Origin: CAVSNH01 sp963729275
GTDB taxonomy: Bacteria > Actinomycetota > Acidimicrobiia > Acidimicrobiales > RAAP-2
Direction of reading: 5' to 3'
DNA: 64,000 nt
Assembly (NCBI GenBank): GCA_963729275.1
Contig: CAVSNH010000003.1
Coordinates: forward strand, 620,001-684,000
The notes beneath the pieces are model-generated. The model had not been told where the DNA came from and ran no database searches. It was given only the letters and a program-made list of their open reading frames with translations. Shown here piece by piece: positions 8,907 to 17,642 of the stretch (positions within the stretch are counted from its first letter, which is position 1; each line of letters opens with the position of its first letter). The position numbers were made by a program, and so were the translations under genes.

Positions 8907-8922
8907 TTGCTTTGCCAAGCAA
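8907..8922. promoter_or_regulatory. Candidate MarR operator TTGC-N8-GCAA ahead of the marR gene
   Basis: TTGC (8907-8910), TTTGCCAA, then GCAA (8919-8922) lie 15 bases upstream of the MarR start and 75 bases before the SDR start. On the other strand it reads TTGC-TTGGCAAA-GCAA, close to the site at 7637-7652. Confidence 0.5.
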
Positions 8923-8997
8923 TCCTTGACTCTTGATGCTTACCCACCGCCACCTCCCCCGGTCTCGACGACCTTCTGACCCAACGGACTCAGACGT

Positions 8998-9729
8998 TTG
9001 GAGACATCCCATGACCTTCGGATGCATCGCGTGACGAACGACTCGCTCCCAGAGGGCCGTGTGGCAGTCGTGGTCGGCGCCGCTGGCGAGCTCGGTCGTG
9101 CGACGGCCGTCAAGCTTGCCGACGGCGGCATGACCGTGGTGGCGGTCGACCGGAGCGAGGCCGGCTTGGAAGGGCTTCCCGAGGGCATCGCCCGCGAGGT
9201 GACCGATGCCACCGATGCAGACGCCGCCACTCCAATGGTCGAACGGATCGTCCACGATGTGGGCCCTCCAGACGCGTTGGTCAACACCATCGGTGCATTT
9301 CAAACCGGAGACGCGTTGACAACAACGCCGGACCTGTTGCGCCTGATGATCGACATCAACCTCGGCTCAGCGCTGTGGCTCAGCCAGGCAGTCGCGCCAT
9401 ACATGCAGCGAAGCGGCTCGGGTGCCATCGTGCACATCGCCGCCCGGCCCGGGATCGAGCCCTCGGCCGGCATGGCCGCATACTCGACGAGCAAGGCTGC
9501 CCTCGTCCACTTGACCCGCATCCTCGACCTCGAGCTGCGGCCACTCGGCATTCGAGTCAACAGCGTCGCCCCCCAGCTGCTCGACACAGCACGGGCACGC
9601 GCCTCATTACCCAAAGAAGTATTGGCGCACGCCGTCGCTCCGGAGGCGATCGCCGAAGTGGTTGCCTTCTTGGTGAGCGAGGCGGCCGCGCCCATTAGCG
9701 GAGCCATCCTTCCCGCATATGGCCCCTGA
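8998..9729 (+). CDS. Short-chain dehydrogenase/reductase (SDR), possibly lacking the catalytic Ser
   Basis: A protein of up to 243 aa with a Rossmann fold: VAVVVGAAGELGRATAV is the cofactor-binding glycine motif and the Asp after VVAVD suggests NAD(H) preference. YSTSK supplies the catalytic Tyr and Lys. Counting back 13 residues from this Tyr, where FabG-type enzymes have Ser, there is Ala in IVHIAARPG, so classic SDR chemistry may be impaired. The start could be the ATG at 8998 or the GTG at 9029-9031. Its end overlaps the glycosylase gene by 11 bp, so the two are probably co-transcribed. Confidence 0.85.
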   Translation: METSHDLRMHRVTNDSLPEGRVAVVVGAAGELGRATAVKLADGGMTVVAVDRSEAGLEGLPEGIAREVTDATDADAATPMVERIVHDVGPPDALVNTIGAFQTGDALTTTPDLLRLMIDINLGSALWLSQAVAPYMQRSGSGAIVHIAARPGIEPSAGMAAYSTSKAALVHLTRILDLELRPLGIRVNSVAPQLLDTARARASLPKEVLAHAVAPEAIAEVVAFLVSEAAAPISGAILPAYGP

Positions 9730-10495
9730 TCGAGCCAGCCGGCAACCGGCCACTCCGCCGCCTCGGAACTCAGTCGATCCCCAGCCTTGGGCGCCACCAG
9801 ACCGAGTGCGCTCCCACCTCCGCAAGGCCGACCCAGTGCTGGCGCGCCTCATCGACGCCAGGCCGAACTTCGACCCGCAGGGGTGGATGGCCGAGCTTCC
9901 GGCCATGGATCTCTTCGGAGCCCTGCTGTTCCAGGTCACCGGCCAGCAGCTATCCGTGGCCGCCACCCGCCGGACTTTGGGACGCATCGAGACGCTGTTC
10001 GGTGGTCGGCTCCCCTCCCCCGCCGAATTGCTCAAGGTGCCACAGGACAGTCTCCGCCAGGCCGGTCTCTCGTGGCGAAAAGTCGCCACCCTACGCGACC
10101 TCGCCGAGCACCTCTCGGACGGTCGATTGGACCCCAAGATCTTGAGCAAGCTGCCGGACGACGAGGTCATTGCCGCGCTGACGACGATCCCCGGCATCGG
10201 CCCATGGACCGCTCAAGGCGCGCTGATCCTCGCACTCCGACGGGAAGACGTGGTCCTCCCAGGCGACCTTGCGCTGCGAAAGGCCATCCAGCGTGCCTAC
10301 GAGCTCGACCACCTCCCAGAGCAGCCCGAGGTATTGGCCATCGCTGAGAAGTGGCGGCCGTATCGAACTATGGCCACGAGCTACCTGTTCTCGGCCGCTT
10401 TCGACAGCACTCACTCGCCGTCGGCCGCCGCCGGCACAAAAGGACGGTCGGACGACCTTCACAGAAAGAAGAACCGGCCGGCCACCAAAGAATGA
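9719..10495 (+). CDS. DNA-3-methyladenine glycosylase II-like (AlkA/HhH-GPD) repair enzyme
   Basis: A 258-aa base-excision-repair glycosylase that would remove alkylated purines. LFQVTGQQLSVAATRRTLGRI opens the HhH-GPD domain. LTTIPGIGPWTAQGALILALR is the helix-hairpin-helix, and DVVLPGDLALRKAI holds the conserved catalytic Asp (PGD). The tail after about residue 230 is basic and low-complexity. The four-Cys Fe-S cluster of Nth/MutY enzymes is absent, supporting the AlkA type. It begins inside the last codons of the SDR gene. Confidence 0.9.
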   Translation: MAPDRASRQPATPPPRNSVDPQPWAPPDRVRSHLRKADPVLARLIDARPNFDPQGWMAELPAMDLFGALLFQVTGQQLSVAATRRTLGRIETLFGGRLPSPAELLKVPQDSLRQAGLSWRKVATLRDLAEHLSDGRLDPKILSKLPDDEVIAALTTIPGIGPWTAQGALILALRREDVVLPGDLALRKAIQRAYELDHLPEQPEVLAIAEKWRPYRTMATSYLFSAAFDSTHSPSAAAGTKGRSDDLHRKKNRPATKE

Positions 10496-10568
10496 CTACA
10501 TGATTCGATAATTCGCCCACCGCCTCACGAATCAGTTTTGGGCCCTGTCCCTACCCCGACTTTTTTCT

Positions 10569-10859
10569 TCAACGCTTCTTGGCCTTGCTCCCTTCGAACA
10601 GGTCCCGCCAGTCGTCTTCGGAGACTTCGACATCGAACTTTTTTGCCGCCGACACGATCCGCTTCCAGGCCCGATCCCGCTCCGCGTCGCTCACCCCCTC
10701 GACCTGGTCGAAACGGGCGATGGCGTTACGGACGTGGCCGGCATCGCTCAGCGGCTCCTTGCGCTCGTCAGGGAACGCGAATTCGGAATCAGCGAGGCGA
10801 TCCTTGTCCGCGGTGTTCATACGCTGCCCCGTGCTCTGCTTCTGCCTGTTGGTGGCCAT
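10569..10859 (-). CDS. Small conserved hypothetical protein
   Basis: A 96-aa soluble protein beginning MATNRQKQSTGQRMNTADKD. The core FAFPDERKEPLSDAGHVRNA followed by IARFDQVEGVSDAERDRAW is a pattern I recall from actinobacterial proteins of unknown function, often named DUF proteins. It has no Cys and no membrane segment, and ends in a basic KAKKR. A role in DNA binding or stress is only a guess. The ATG at 10857-10859 is preferred over longer upstream readings because the conserved-looking part starts soon after it. Confidence 0.7.
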   Translation of the reverse strand: MATNRQKQSTGQRMNTADKDRLADSEFAFPDERKEPLSDAGHVRNAIARFDQVEGVSDAERDRAWKRIVSAAKKFDVEVSEDDWRDLFEGSKAKKR

Positions 10860-11130
10860 TTGCGAAAGACCTCCGATCGATTCGACGGGTTGGCCGTCAG
10901 TCAATATCTGGACCTTGGTACGAGATACCCACATCGCCTCTCGACACACGTGACGATCGGCCCTCGTCTGCTCGAGGCCAGAGGTAACTTGGAGCGCTGC
11001 TCTCGTCGCGAACAACCCGGGTTGCGCGAATATCCCAGACGGAACCGAGACGACAAGCTGCGATCCAGTCGAGCCCAGCCTCGAGATTGCCAGCAAAGGG
11101 AGTACCCATGGTGCGCACAGGATCCGCCAC

Positions 11131-13050
11131 ATGACCGGAGCAGCGAAGCCGGGTGAGCCGAGGGACAGGCCCCCAGCACCGGCGCCTCCGCCTCCGCCTC
11201 GGTGGCGGATGTGGCTCCTCCCTCTCGGCTTGGTCATCACGTTGCTGCTGCTCTCCCTCGCCCACACCTCGACCACGCCGACCAAGAGCTTCAGCTACTC
11301 GAAGTTCCTCTCCCAGGTCGACTCGGGCCAGGTGAAGACGGCGTCGATCGATTCGAGCGGGGCCGTCACGGGAACGCTCAAGGGGGGCGACGACTACACC
11401 AGCCAGATCCCCACGGCCATCAACGACACGGAGCTCGCCCCCACGCTCAAGTCCCACGGCGTGGACATCACCGGGGTAGGACAGGGCTCGGCCTTCCTCA
11501 CCGACCTCCTCTCGTTTTTGCCCCTCCTCTTGTTCGTCGCCTTCTTCATCTGGATCGGCCGACGCAGTCAACGCCAGCTGGCCGGCGGCCTCATGGGCAT
11601 CGGGGGATCCAAGGCCAAGGTCTACGACGAGGACAAGCCCACCACCCGGTTCTCCGACATCGCCGGCTACGAGGGGGCCAAGCGGGAGGTGTCCGAGGTG
11701 GTCGACTTCCTCAGCCATCCCGAGCGCTATGAGCGGGCCGGGGCCATCGGCCCCCGGGGGGTGCTCATGGTCGGGCCGCCGGGGACGGGAAAGACACTCA
11801 TGGCCCGGGCCGTGGCCGGCGAGGCGGGGGTGCCCTTCTTGGCCCTCACCGGCTCGAGCTTCGTCGAGCTGTTCGTGGGGGTGGGAGCGTCCCGAGTCCG
11901 GGACCTCTTCGCCGACGCCCGCAAGCGGGCGCCCTCCATCATCTTCATCGACGAGATCGACGCCATCGGCCAGCGTCGGGGCGGGTCCATCGTCTCCAAC
12001 GATGAGCGGGAACAGACCCTCAACCAGCTGCTGGCCGAGATGGACGGCTTCGACCCCTCGACCGGGGTGGTGGTCATGGCCGCCACCAACCGTCCCGAGG
12101 TGCTCGACCCTGCCCTCCTCCGCCCCGGCCGCTTCGACCGCGAGGTGGAGATCCCCCTACCCAACCAGGCCGAGCGGGCCGCCATCCTGGCCGTGCACAC
12201 CAAGGGCAAGCACCTGGGCCCGGATGTCGACTTCGTGGCCGTGGCCCGGGGCACCCCCGGCTTTTCGGGGGCGGATCTGGCCAACCTCATCAACGAGGCG
12301 GCCATCGTGGCCGTCCGGGACGACCGGGACGTCATCCTGGCCCGGGACATCGACGAGGCCCGGGACCGGATCATCCTCGGACGCCGGGACGCCTCCAACG
12401 CCCTCCTACCCGAGGAGAAGCACTCGGTGGCCGTCCACGAATCCGGGCACGCCCTCGTCGCCCTGTTGTCGGAACACGCCGACCCGGTGGCCAAGATCAC
12501 CATCCTGCCGGCGGGCCGGGCCTTAGGGGTCACCGAACAGCTCCCGGTCGATGAGCGGCACCTGTACGCCGAGAGCTACCTCCACGACTCCCTGGCCATC
12601 CGCCTGGGCGGTCGGGCCTCGGAGATCCTGGTCATCGGCGAGGCCTCGACCGGGGCGGCCAACGACCTCTCGGGGGCCACCGACCTCGCCATCAAGATGG
12701 TCCGGGACTGGGGGTTGTCCCCCCGTCTCGGTCCCATCGGCTACGGATCGGACCAGCCCTCCTATCTGAACGGTCCGGCCTTCGGCCAGGAGCGTCCCTA
12801 CGCCGAGGGCACCCAGGAGGTCATCGACCAAGAGGTGAGTCGCTTGCTCTCCGAGGCCGAGCACAGGGCCACGAGCCTGCTGAGCGACCACCGAGCCGCC
12901 CTCGACGCCGTCATCGCCGCCCTGCTCGAGAAGGAGACCATCTCCGGGGAAGACCTCACCGAGATCGTCCACCGGGCCCAAGGAGTGGCGGTCGACGGAA
13001 ACCGCCGAAGTCCTCGACGCCGCTCCAGCCAGCCGGAAAGGAGGACCTGA
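11131..13050 (+). CDS. ftsH: ATP-dependent zinc metalloprotease FtsH
   Basis: A 639-aa membrane-anchored AAA+ protease that extracts and degrades membrane and short-lived proteins. A Pro-rich cytoplasmic start (residues 13-23) precedes helix 1 (about 28-44); the extracytoplasmic domain is followed by helix 2 (about 121-142). Walker A GPPGTGKT is at 215-222, Walker B IIFIDEIDA ends near 278, and arginine-finger and SRH residues lie in ATNRPEVLDPALLRPGRFD. The zinc site is HESGH at 436-440 with Asp at about 512. Length is typical. Codon use is markedly richer in GGCC-type codons than its neighbours. The E/K-rich tails of main FtsH copies are replaced by a short basic tail, so it may be a secondary paralogue. 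Confidence 0.96.
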   Translation: MTGAAKPGEPRDRPPAPAPPPPPRWRMWLLPLGLVITLLLLSLAHTSTTPTKSFSYSKFLSQVDSGQVKTASIDSSGAVTGTLKGGDDYTSQIPTAINDTELAPTLKSHGVDITGVGQGSAFLTDLLSFLPLLLFVAFFIWIGRRSQRQLAGGLMGIGGSKAKVYDEDKPTTRFSDIAGYEGAKREVSEVVDFLSHPERYERAGAIGPRGVLMVGPPGTGKTLMARAVAGEAGVPFLALTGSSFVELFVGVGASRVRDLFADARKRAPSIIFIDEIDAIGQRRGGSIVSNDEREQTLNQLLAEMDGFDPSTGVVVMAATNRPEVLDPALLRPGRFDREVEIPLPNQAERAAILAVHTKGKHLGPDVDFVAVARGTPGFSGADLANLINEAAIVAVRDDRDVILARDIDEARDRIILGRRDASNALLPEEKHSVAVHESGHALVALLSEHADPVAKITILPAGRALGVTEQLPVDERHLYAESYLHDSLAIRLGGRASEILVIGEASTGAANDLSGATDLAIKMVRDWGLSPRLGPIGYGSDQPSYLNGPAFGQERPYAEGTQEVIDQEVSRLLSEAEHRATSLLSDHRAALDAVIAALLEKETISGEDLTEIVHRAQGVAVDGNRRSPRRRSSQPERRT

Positions 13051-13286
13051 GAATCGGGGCTGCCCGTTGAGTCGGCACAACAGCCCGCCTGCACTCTCAC
13101 GATCAGGTCCCCACCGTTTGGAGTGCGCAGCACGCAACCCGGGCGCCAGAGGGGCTCCCTCACCTCAACCAGCAACCGCACGTCACCGTCGGGCGTCTGT
13201 CCCAGCTCGGCTCGGAAATGAAGGGGGGTCGCTGTGCGTTCCATTTGGGGGGGCATAGGACGCCATCAAGTGGCGAAGGAGCAAAC
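13051..13286. other. Intergenic region between ftsH and msrB
   Basis: A minus-strand frame crosses this stretch and would encode VRLLVEVREPLWRPG-like sequence, but it runs on antisense into ftsH and shows no start or family. I do not call a gene. The msrB ribosome binding site (GAAGGAGC, 13275-13282) closes the region. Confidence 0.4.
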
Positions 13287-13760
13287 GTGACAGACCGCTA
13301 CCGCAAAGACCCAGACAAGATCTCTCAGTTAGAGCCCGAGCAGTACGAGGTCACCCAGAAGGGCGCCACCGAGCCGGCCTTCCACAACGAGTTCTGGGAC
13401 AGCAAGAAATCAGGCATCTACGTCGACGTGGTGTCGGGCGAGCCCCTGTTCGCTTCCAAGCAGAAGTTCGATAGTGGATGCGGTTGGCCGAGCTTCACCG
13501 TGCCACTCGTCGCGGACAACGTGGTGGAGAAGGAAGATCGGAGCCACGGGATGGAGAGGACAGAGGTTCGCTCAGCCCACGGGGACAGTCATCTTGGCCA
13601 TGTCTTCAACGACGGCCCGCCCGAGGAAGGTGGCCTGCGCTACTGCATCAACTCGGCCGCCCTCCGGTTCGTCCCGTACGAGAACCTCGAAGCCGAGGGA
13701 TACGGTGAGTACCGCAAGCTCCTCGACGGCCCTATGACACAGGAGAAGGTGGAGAGATGA
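13287..13760 (+). CDS. msrB: Peptide-methionine (R)-S-oxide reductase MsrB
   Basis: A 157-aa enzyme that repairs the R form of methionine sulfoxide in proteins with thioredoxin. FDSGCGWPSF carries the possible resolving Cys, SHLGHVFNDGP the active-site His region, and RYCINSAALRF the catalytic Cys. Where zinc-type MsrB has a CxxC before the GNPLF-like strand, this one reads VDVVSGEPLF, so the first zinc pair is absent and it is a zinc-free form. The GTG at 13287 follows GAAGGAGC. Its stop overlaps the msrA start (ATGA), so the two are translationally coupled. Confidence 0.95.
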   Translation: MTDRYRKDPDKISQLEPEQYEVTQKGATEPAFHNEFWDSKKSGIYVDVVSGEPLFASKQKFDSGCGWPSFTVPLVADNVVEKEDRSHGMERTEVRSAHGDSHLGHVFNDGPPEEGGLRYCINSAALRFVPYENLEAEGYGEYRKLLDGPMTQEKVER

Positions 13761-14278
13761 GCGATACGACAGCGCAGGCCATTCTCGCCGGAGGGTGCTT
13801 CTGGGGGATGCAGGATCTCATCCGGAAACATCCCGGCGTCCTCTCAACTCGGGTCGGCTACACCGGCGGGGATGTCCCGAACGCGACCTACGGAAACCAC
13901 GGAAACCACGCCGAGGCGATCGAGATCACCTTCGATCCCGAGCGGATCTCCTACCGTGAGCTTCTCGAGTTCTTCTTCCAAGTTCACGACCCAACGACGC
14001 TGAATCGGCAGGGAAACGATATCGGTGCCAGCTACCGATCGGCGATCTTCTACCTCGACGACGAACAGCGCCGGGCAGCCGAGGACACCATCGCCGATGT
14101 CGAAGCGTCCGGCCTTTGGCCCGGCAAGGTGGTCACCGAAGTGACACCCGCCGGACCATTCTGGGAGGCAGAGCCGGAGCACCAGGACTATCTCGAGCGT
14201 TTTCCGGACGGGTACACCTGCCACTTCCCGCGAGCGGGGTGGGTGCTGCCCCATCGGAGCGATGCCATCGCCAAATAG
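13757..14278 (+). CDS. msrA: Peptide-methionine (S)-S-oxide reductase MsrA
   Basis: A 173-aa cytoplasmic repair enzyme for the S form of methionine sulfoxide. The catalytic Cys is in GGCFWG (about C14). RVGYTGGDVPNATYGNHGNH, EFFFQVHDPTTLNRQGNDIG and YRSAIFYLDDEQ are standard MsrA blocks. A lone further Cys lies in GYTCHF near the end and could resolve the sulfenic acid. The start overlaps msrB by 4 bp, giving an msrBA oxidative-repair operon. Confidence 0.96.
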   Translation: MSDTTAQAILAGGCFWGMQDLIRKHPGVLSTRVGYTGGDVPNATYGNHGNHAEAIEITFDPERISYRELLEFFFQVHDPTTLNRQGNDIGASYRSAIFYLDDEQRRAAEDTIADVEASGLWPGKVVTEVTPAGPFWEAEPEHQDYLERFPDGYTCHFPRAGWVLPHRSDAIAK

Positions 14279-14283
14279 AGGCC

Positions 14284-14496
14284 GTGTCAAACGACAACGG
14301 ACCTCCCGAATCCCAAAATGACCTCCTGGAGCTGACCCGGGTTCGTCCATCCGAGGCCGAGGTAATAGTGGCCGGTTTGCGAGCGTCGGGCATCGAAGCG
14401 CCGCCTGGAGTGGGTTCCGTGTACGAGTCCGTCAGTTTGGTTGACGGAGCGCTTGTCTACGTTCCGGCAGAAGACGCATCACAGCCATGGCTCTAG
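14284..14496 (+). pseudogene. Decayed copy of a DUF2007-like small protein
   Basis: From the GTG at 14284 the product begins SNDNGPPESQNDLLELTRVR and continues EAEVIVAGLRASGIEAP, matching the protein at 58982-59224 almost residue by residue. At 14478 one base is missing relative to that copy (CATCACAGCC against CATCACGAGCC), so the C-terminus ALLEEQSG is lost and the frame ends in QPWL. DUF2007 domains are small alpha-beta folds related to PII signalling proteins. It follows msrA by only 5 bp, so it may be transcribed with it. Confidence 0.7.
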
Positions 14497-14574
14497 AAAC
14501 GGCATGGCGGGCCCGACTAGCCAGCGGCCAGTTCATCACCACCTCACCTGATGGGTGTCACGGCGACGTCTGGC

Positions 14575-14910
14575 CGCTGCCAGGCAGACGCGGCGGGCGC
14601 GGGGTCGAAGCGGCCGTCGAAGACGAGATCGTGGAGCTGCGCAAGCACCTGGCGGAAGAGGGCAACGACGCTGGGGACGCGGGTTCCGCTATCCCTACCG
14701 ACACTGTCGCTGACATGTTCGACGCCGGCGCTCGCACCATCCCAGTGGCACAGGGCCCAGGATCGGGACAATGTGCCGTCCATCTCCACGATCTGGCGGG
14801 TCCTCGCTCGCCAGGTTCATCGATCCCGAACCGAAAAGCGCCCGCACAACTCCTTCGTCCGCTTCGATTCGGCCTTGCCCAATGAACGCTGGCTCGCTGA
14901 CACTTTCGGT
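14575..14910 (+). pseudogene. Remnant of an IS481-like transposase
   Basis: Spread over several frames are pieces in the right order for an IS481-type transposase: EDEIVELRKHLAEEG, then AQDRDNVPSISTIWRVLARQ, then EKRPHNSFVRFDSALPNERW. This order (helix-turn-helix part, 'PS-STIWRIL', 'LPNERWQAD') precedes the DDE catalytic domain, which is missing here. It is non-functional and marks an insertion or rearrangement at the left edge of the glycan locus. Confidence 0.65.
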
Positions 14911-15097
14911 GGAATCTCGACACTGGGACCCGTCAAGAATGAGCTTGAGTTCCGAGGGCTCCCTCAGGCGAATCCACATGGAGAAAGGTTCGAACAGCCG
15001 GATCGGTAATGACAGAGGGTGCAGGTTACGGTTGCCCTTTGGATGCGTGACGGTGTCGCGCCTGGGAGTTGGCTTGTAGAGGATCACACCATGAACA

Positions 15098-15928
15098 TCA
15101 GAAAGGCGACGTCTCGGCAGTGGCTCGTGTCGTAGCTGCTGTATCGACCGCCAGACGGCCCGCTCGGCTGCGCTCTGCATGAATCGTTCTCAGGACCCGC
15201 AAACCATCGGAGACCGCATTGAGATTGCTCACGCCGTAACCGCGTCTCCGCTCAAAGCTCGGAACCTCGCATACCTGGAGGCCGGCTTTGGCAATCCGCA
15301 CGTTGATCAGCGTCTCGACTTCAAAGCCATCGCCCCAGAGCATGACGTTCCCGTCAACTCCGTCAGCGTTTCGCCAGTCGAGATCGATCACGGAGAGGCA
15401 CTGGCGACGAAAGGCATTGTACCCATAGCAGAGATCGGTGTACTTCGTTCCATAGACGACATTGACGATCCGGTTCAGTAGATAATTTCCGGACCTTCGA
15501 AAACGGCTGATGTCGTTACTTCCACCGCCGGGCAGAAACCGTGAACCCTTGGCAAAGTCTGCACCCTTTTCGAGAGCGTCCACGAAACGAGGAATCTCTG
15601 CAGGATCGGCCGACCCGTCTGCATCCAGCATCACGATGAAGTCTCCTCGTGCCACCGCGAATCCGCAGGCGAGCGCGTTGCCCTTGCCCTTTCTCGTCTG
15701 CCCGATGATGATGATATTGGGGCGAAGGCGTTTGGCTACCGAAACGGTGTCATCGGTGGAGTTGCCATCGACCAGGATCACTTCGCAGTCGTCTTGAGCT
15801 AATTCGGGTAGGACCTGCCAGAGGTTGTGAGCCTCGTTCTTCGCCGGTATGACGACGCTGACCTTCGATCTCTTCAGCTCTGTGTCTTCGGAGTCCCGCA
15901 CATGCCCATTGAGATCGCTCGGCGCCAT
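15098..15928 (-). CDS. Family 2 glycosyltransferase, polyprenyl-phosphate sugar synthase-like
   Basis: A 276-aa GT-A fold enzyme. VSVVIPAKNEAHNLWQVLP opens the nucleotide-sugar domain, EVILVDGNSTDDT follows, and VMLDADGSADP holds the metal-binding DxD. KGSRFLPGGGSNDISRFRR and LCYGYNAFRR are typical of dolichyl/undecaprenyl-phosphate mannosyl- or glucosyltransferases. No clear membrane anchor is present after residue 230. It is the leftmost gene of the polysaccharide locus and probably supplies a lipid-linked sugar. Confidence 0.88.
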   Translation of the reverse strand: MAPSDLNGHVRDSEDTELKRSKVSVVIPAKNEAHNLWQVLPELAQDDCEVILVDGNSTDDTVSVAKRLRPNIIIIGQTRKGKGNALACGFAVARGDFIVMLDADGSADPAEIPRFVDALEKGADFAKGSRFLPGGGSNDISRFRRSGNYLLNRIVNVVYGTKYTDLCYGYNAFRRQCLSVIDLDWRNADGVDGNVMLWGDGFEVETLINVRIAKAGLQVCEVPSFERRRGYGVSNLNAVSDGLRVLRTIHAERSRAGRLAVDTAATTRATAETSPF

Positions 15929-16272
15929 GCGCTCTGTCCTTTGTCCGCTCTCTCTCCGTCGTCTACCCCCGCCTCACGTTCAGAAGCCGAGTGGATGTAC
16001 CAGCAGGAATAACGAGCCACTGAGATGAGCCTGCTCAGACAGTAGTGAGATATTTCTCGAAGCGCTCCATGGGTTGATGTGTCGGCCGGTCCGATGGTCG
16101 CCTCGTATGAGGCCGTCCCTCATTGTCTGTGGTGAGAGCCGCGCGGGTAGTGAGGAGACCGGCCTCGTTGCGGGGAGCTGATCCGCCGCCGATGGACACC
16201 CTGGGTCAGTAACCGGTGTGACCGGCGAACGAAAGCGGATCTAGCCCCGGTCAGGGATGCCGGAGGGCTCGG
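15929..16272. other. Gene-free stretch
   Basis: Upstream of the glycosyltransferase and downstream of the YdjM-like gene. No open frame here has motif support, and I see no strong hairpin. Confidence 0.4.
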
Positions 16273-16770
16273 TCAGCTTGGGCGTCTTGCGACTCGCACC
16301 TTGGTGAATGGCGACAAACCGCGGCGGGCGACGATCGTAAGGACGTCCGCCGCTGCGAATGCGACGCCGTAGGCGATCTCGTTGCCCATACCGTTAGGGG
16401 ATTCATTCTGGACGCGTGAATGGAGACGGATAACCGGGCGCGGGAACGGGTTCGTGCCGAAGAAGAATAGAAACGGTTTATCGAGATCGAGCAGGACAGC
16501 TCCCGCGATGGCTGCGATGGTGGCTGTCCGATCTCGTCTTGGGACTGCAGCAACGGCAGCAGCCGTGATGGCAAGGCCAAATAGTCCGTCACGTTTCGCC
16601 ACCCTGAGGAAATCCTCGTATCCGCCTTCGATCGACTTGTCGCAGCCCCAATGTGGGATTGAGTCCAGTGCCAGGTGCGAGCCGACGCCTGCCGCGAAGG
16701 CCGCTGCCGGCCGCCCCTGGGAGGCTGCCGCGATGAGCACACCCGAAAGGACATGAGTTGTAACGAACAT
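16273..16770 (-). CDS. YdjM/DUF457-like membrane-bound metal-dependent hydrolase family protein
   Basis: About 165 aa from the ATG at 16768-16770. FVTTHVLSGVLIAAAS then VGSHLALDSIPHWG show the membrane-associated His/Asp pattern of this family (H near the start, H-x-x-x-D-x-x-P-H). Several Ala-rich hydrophobic segments and DLDKPFLFFFG follow. Biochemical activity of the family is not well established. A longer reading from 16854 adds an Arg/Pro-rich N-terminus that looks like non-coding DNA. Confidence 0.72.
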   Translation of the reverse strand: MFVTTHVLSGVLIAAASQGRPAAAFAAGVGSHLALDSIPHWGCDKSIEGGYEDFLRVAKRDGLFGLAITAAAVAAVPRRDRTATIAAIAGAVLLDLDKPFLFFFGTNPFPRPVIRLHSRVQNESPNGMGNEIAYGVAFAAADVLTIVARRGLSPFTKVRVARRPS

Positions 16771-16997
16771 CGGCCTCACTCTTGCAGAAATGCCCAAGCA
16801 AGGTGGCATCGGCCCAGTCCGTCTGCTTGGTCCCCGCCTGGGCATTGGCGTCACCGCTGCTCACCGCATAGCTCGACACCACGCTGCAGGCGAAGCGGGT
16901 TGAATGCGAAAGTCACCGTTTTCGTTTTCAACTGTGTCATGATTGAGGCCTTCTCATTGGAGAATTTTCACGTTCGCAGTGAGTCTGAAAGAAAGAC

Positions 16998-17270
16998 ATG
17001 GCGAACGAGTTGAGGCGGAGATTCTGGTCCATGAGCGATGGCGACGACACTTCCAACGCGAAGGCACGTCTGGGTGTCTGCCACCGATGCGGATGGCGAA
17101 CACCTCTGACCAAGGTCCGGCGACGCGACCGAAGGCTACTGGGCATTGGATGGTCCTCTGCTCGCTTGTGCAACGAGTGTGTGGATGAGTTACTGAATCG
17201 TCGGAGCGCTCCAGATGTCGCCAGAGCTCAACGATCGACGAACAGAGGACGACAAGGGTCGGACACCTAG
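16998..17270 (+). CDS. Small zinc-ribbon-like protein
   Basis: Up to 90 aa with two Cys pairs, GVCHRCGW and LCNECVDELL, separated by about 30 residues rich in Arg. This is the layout of a zinc ribbon. A second possible start is the ATG at 17031 (MSDGDD). No neighbour explains its role. It could bind nucleic acid, but nothing shows this directly. Confidence 0.5.
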   Translation: MANELRRRFWSMSDGDDTSNAKARLGVCHRCGWRTPLTKVRRRDRRLLGIGWSSARLCNECVDELLNRRSAPDVARAQRSTNRGRQGSDT

Positions 17271-17642
17271 AATAACCTCCGCCTAATCGGCGCTTGTACG
17301 GACCGAGTGTGTGACGTTCAGCACGGAGCTCGGGCCCTGATTGAGGCAACCACGTCGGCTGGTCGTGCCGGATTGCGGTTTTCAAGCGGGAGATGTGGGC
17401 GTAGCCCTATGCACTCACCCACTGCATGATGTCGTGTTTCGAGGTCAGCGATGCTGCCGTTGTCGACCGATGTTCGCCGAGGTTGGCTTTTCGACCCAAC
17501 AGGGCCTAAGAACGCTCAAGGCGAGCGACGTATTGGTCGATGGCTGTGTGTGGTCGCGAGTCTTGTCGCGGGTCGTGGCGGCCACGCGGCAGCGAGTTGG
17601 AGGTCGAGGTCGCCGTCCGCGCCGATGGCACTGGGCAGGACG

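Noticed and set aside
12798..13256. Minus-strand frame across the ftsH-msrB gap
   Set aside because: The part outside ftsH looks somewhat protein-like but it runs antisense deep into ftsH, so it cannot be separated from chance.
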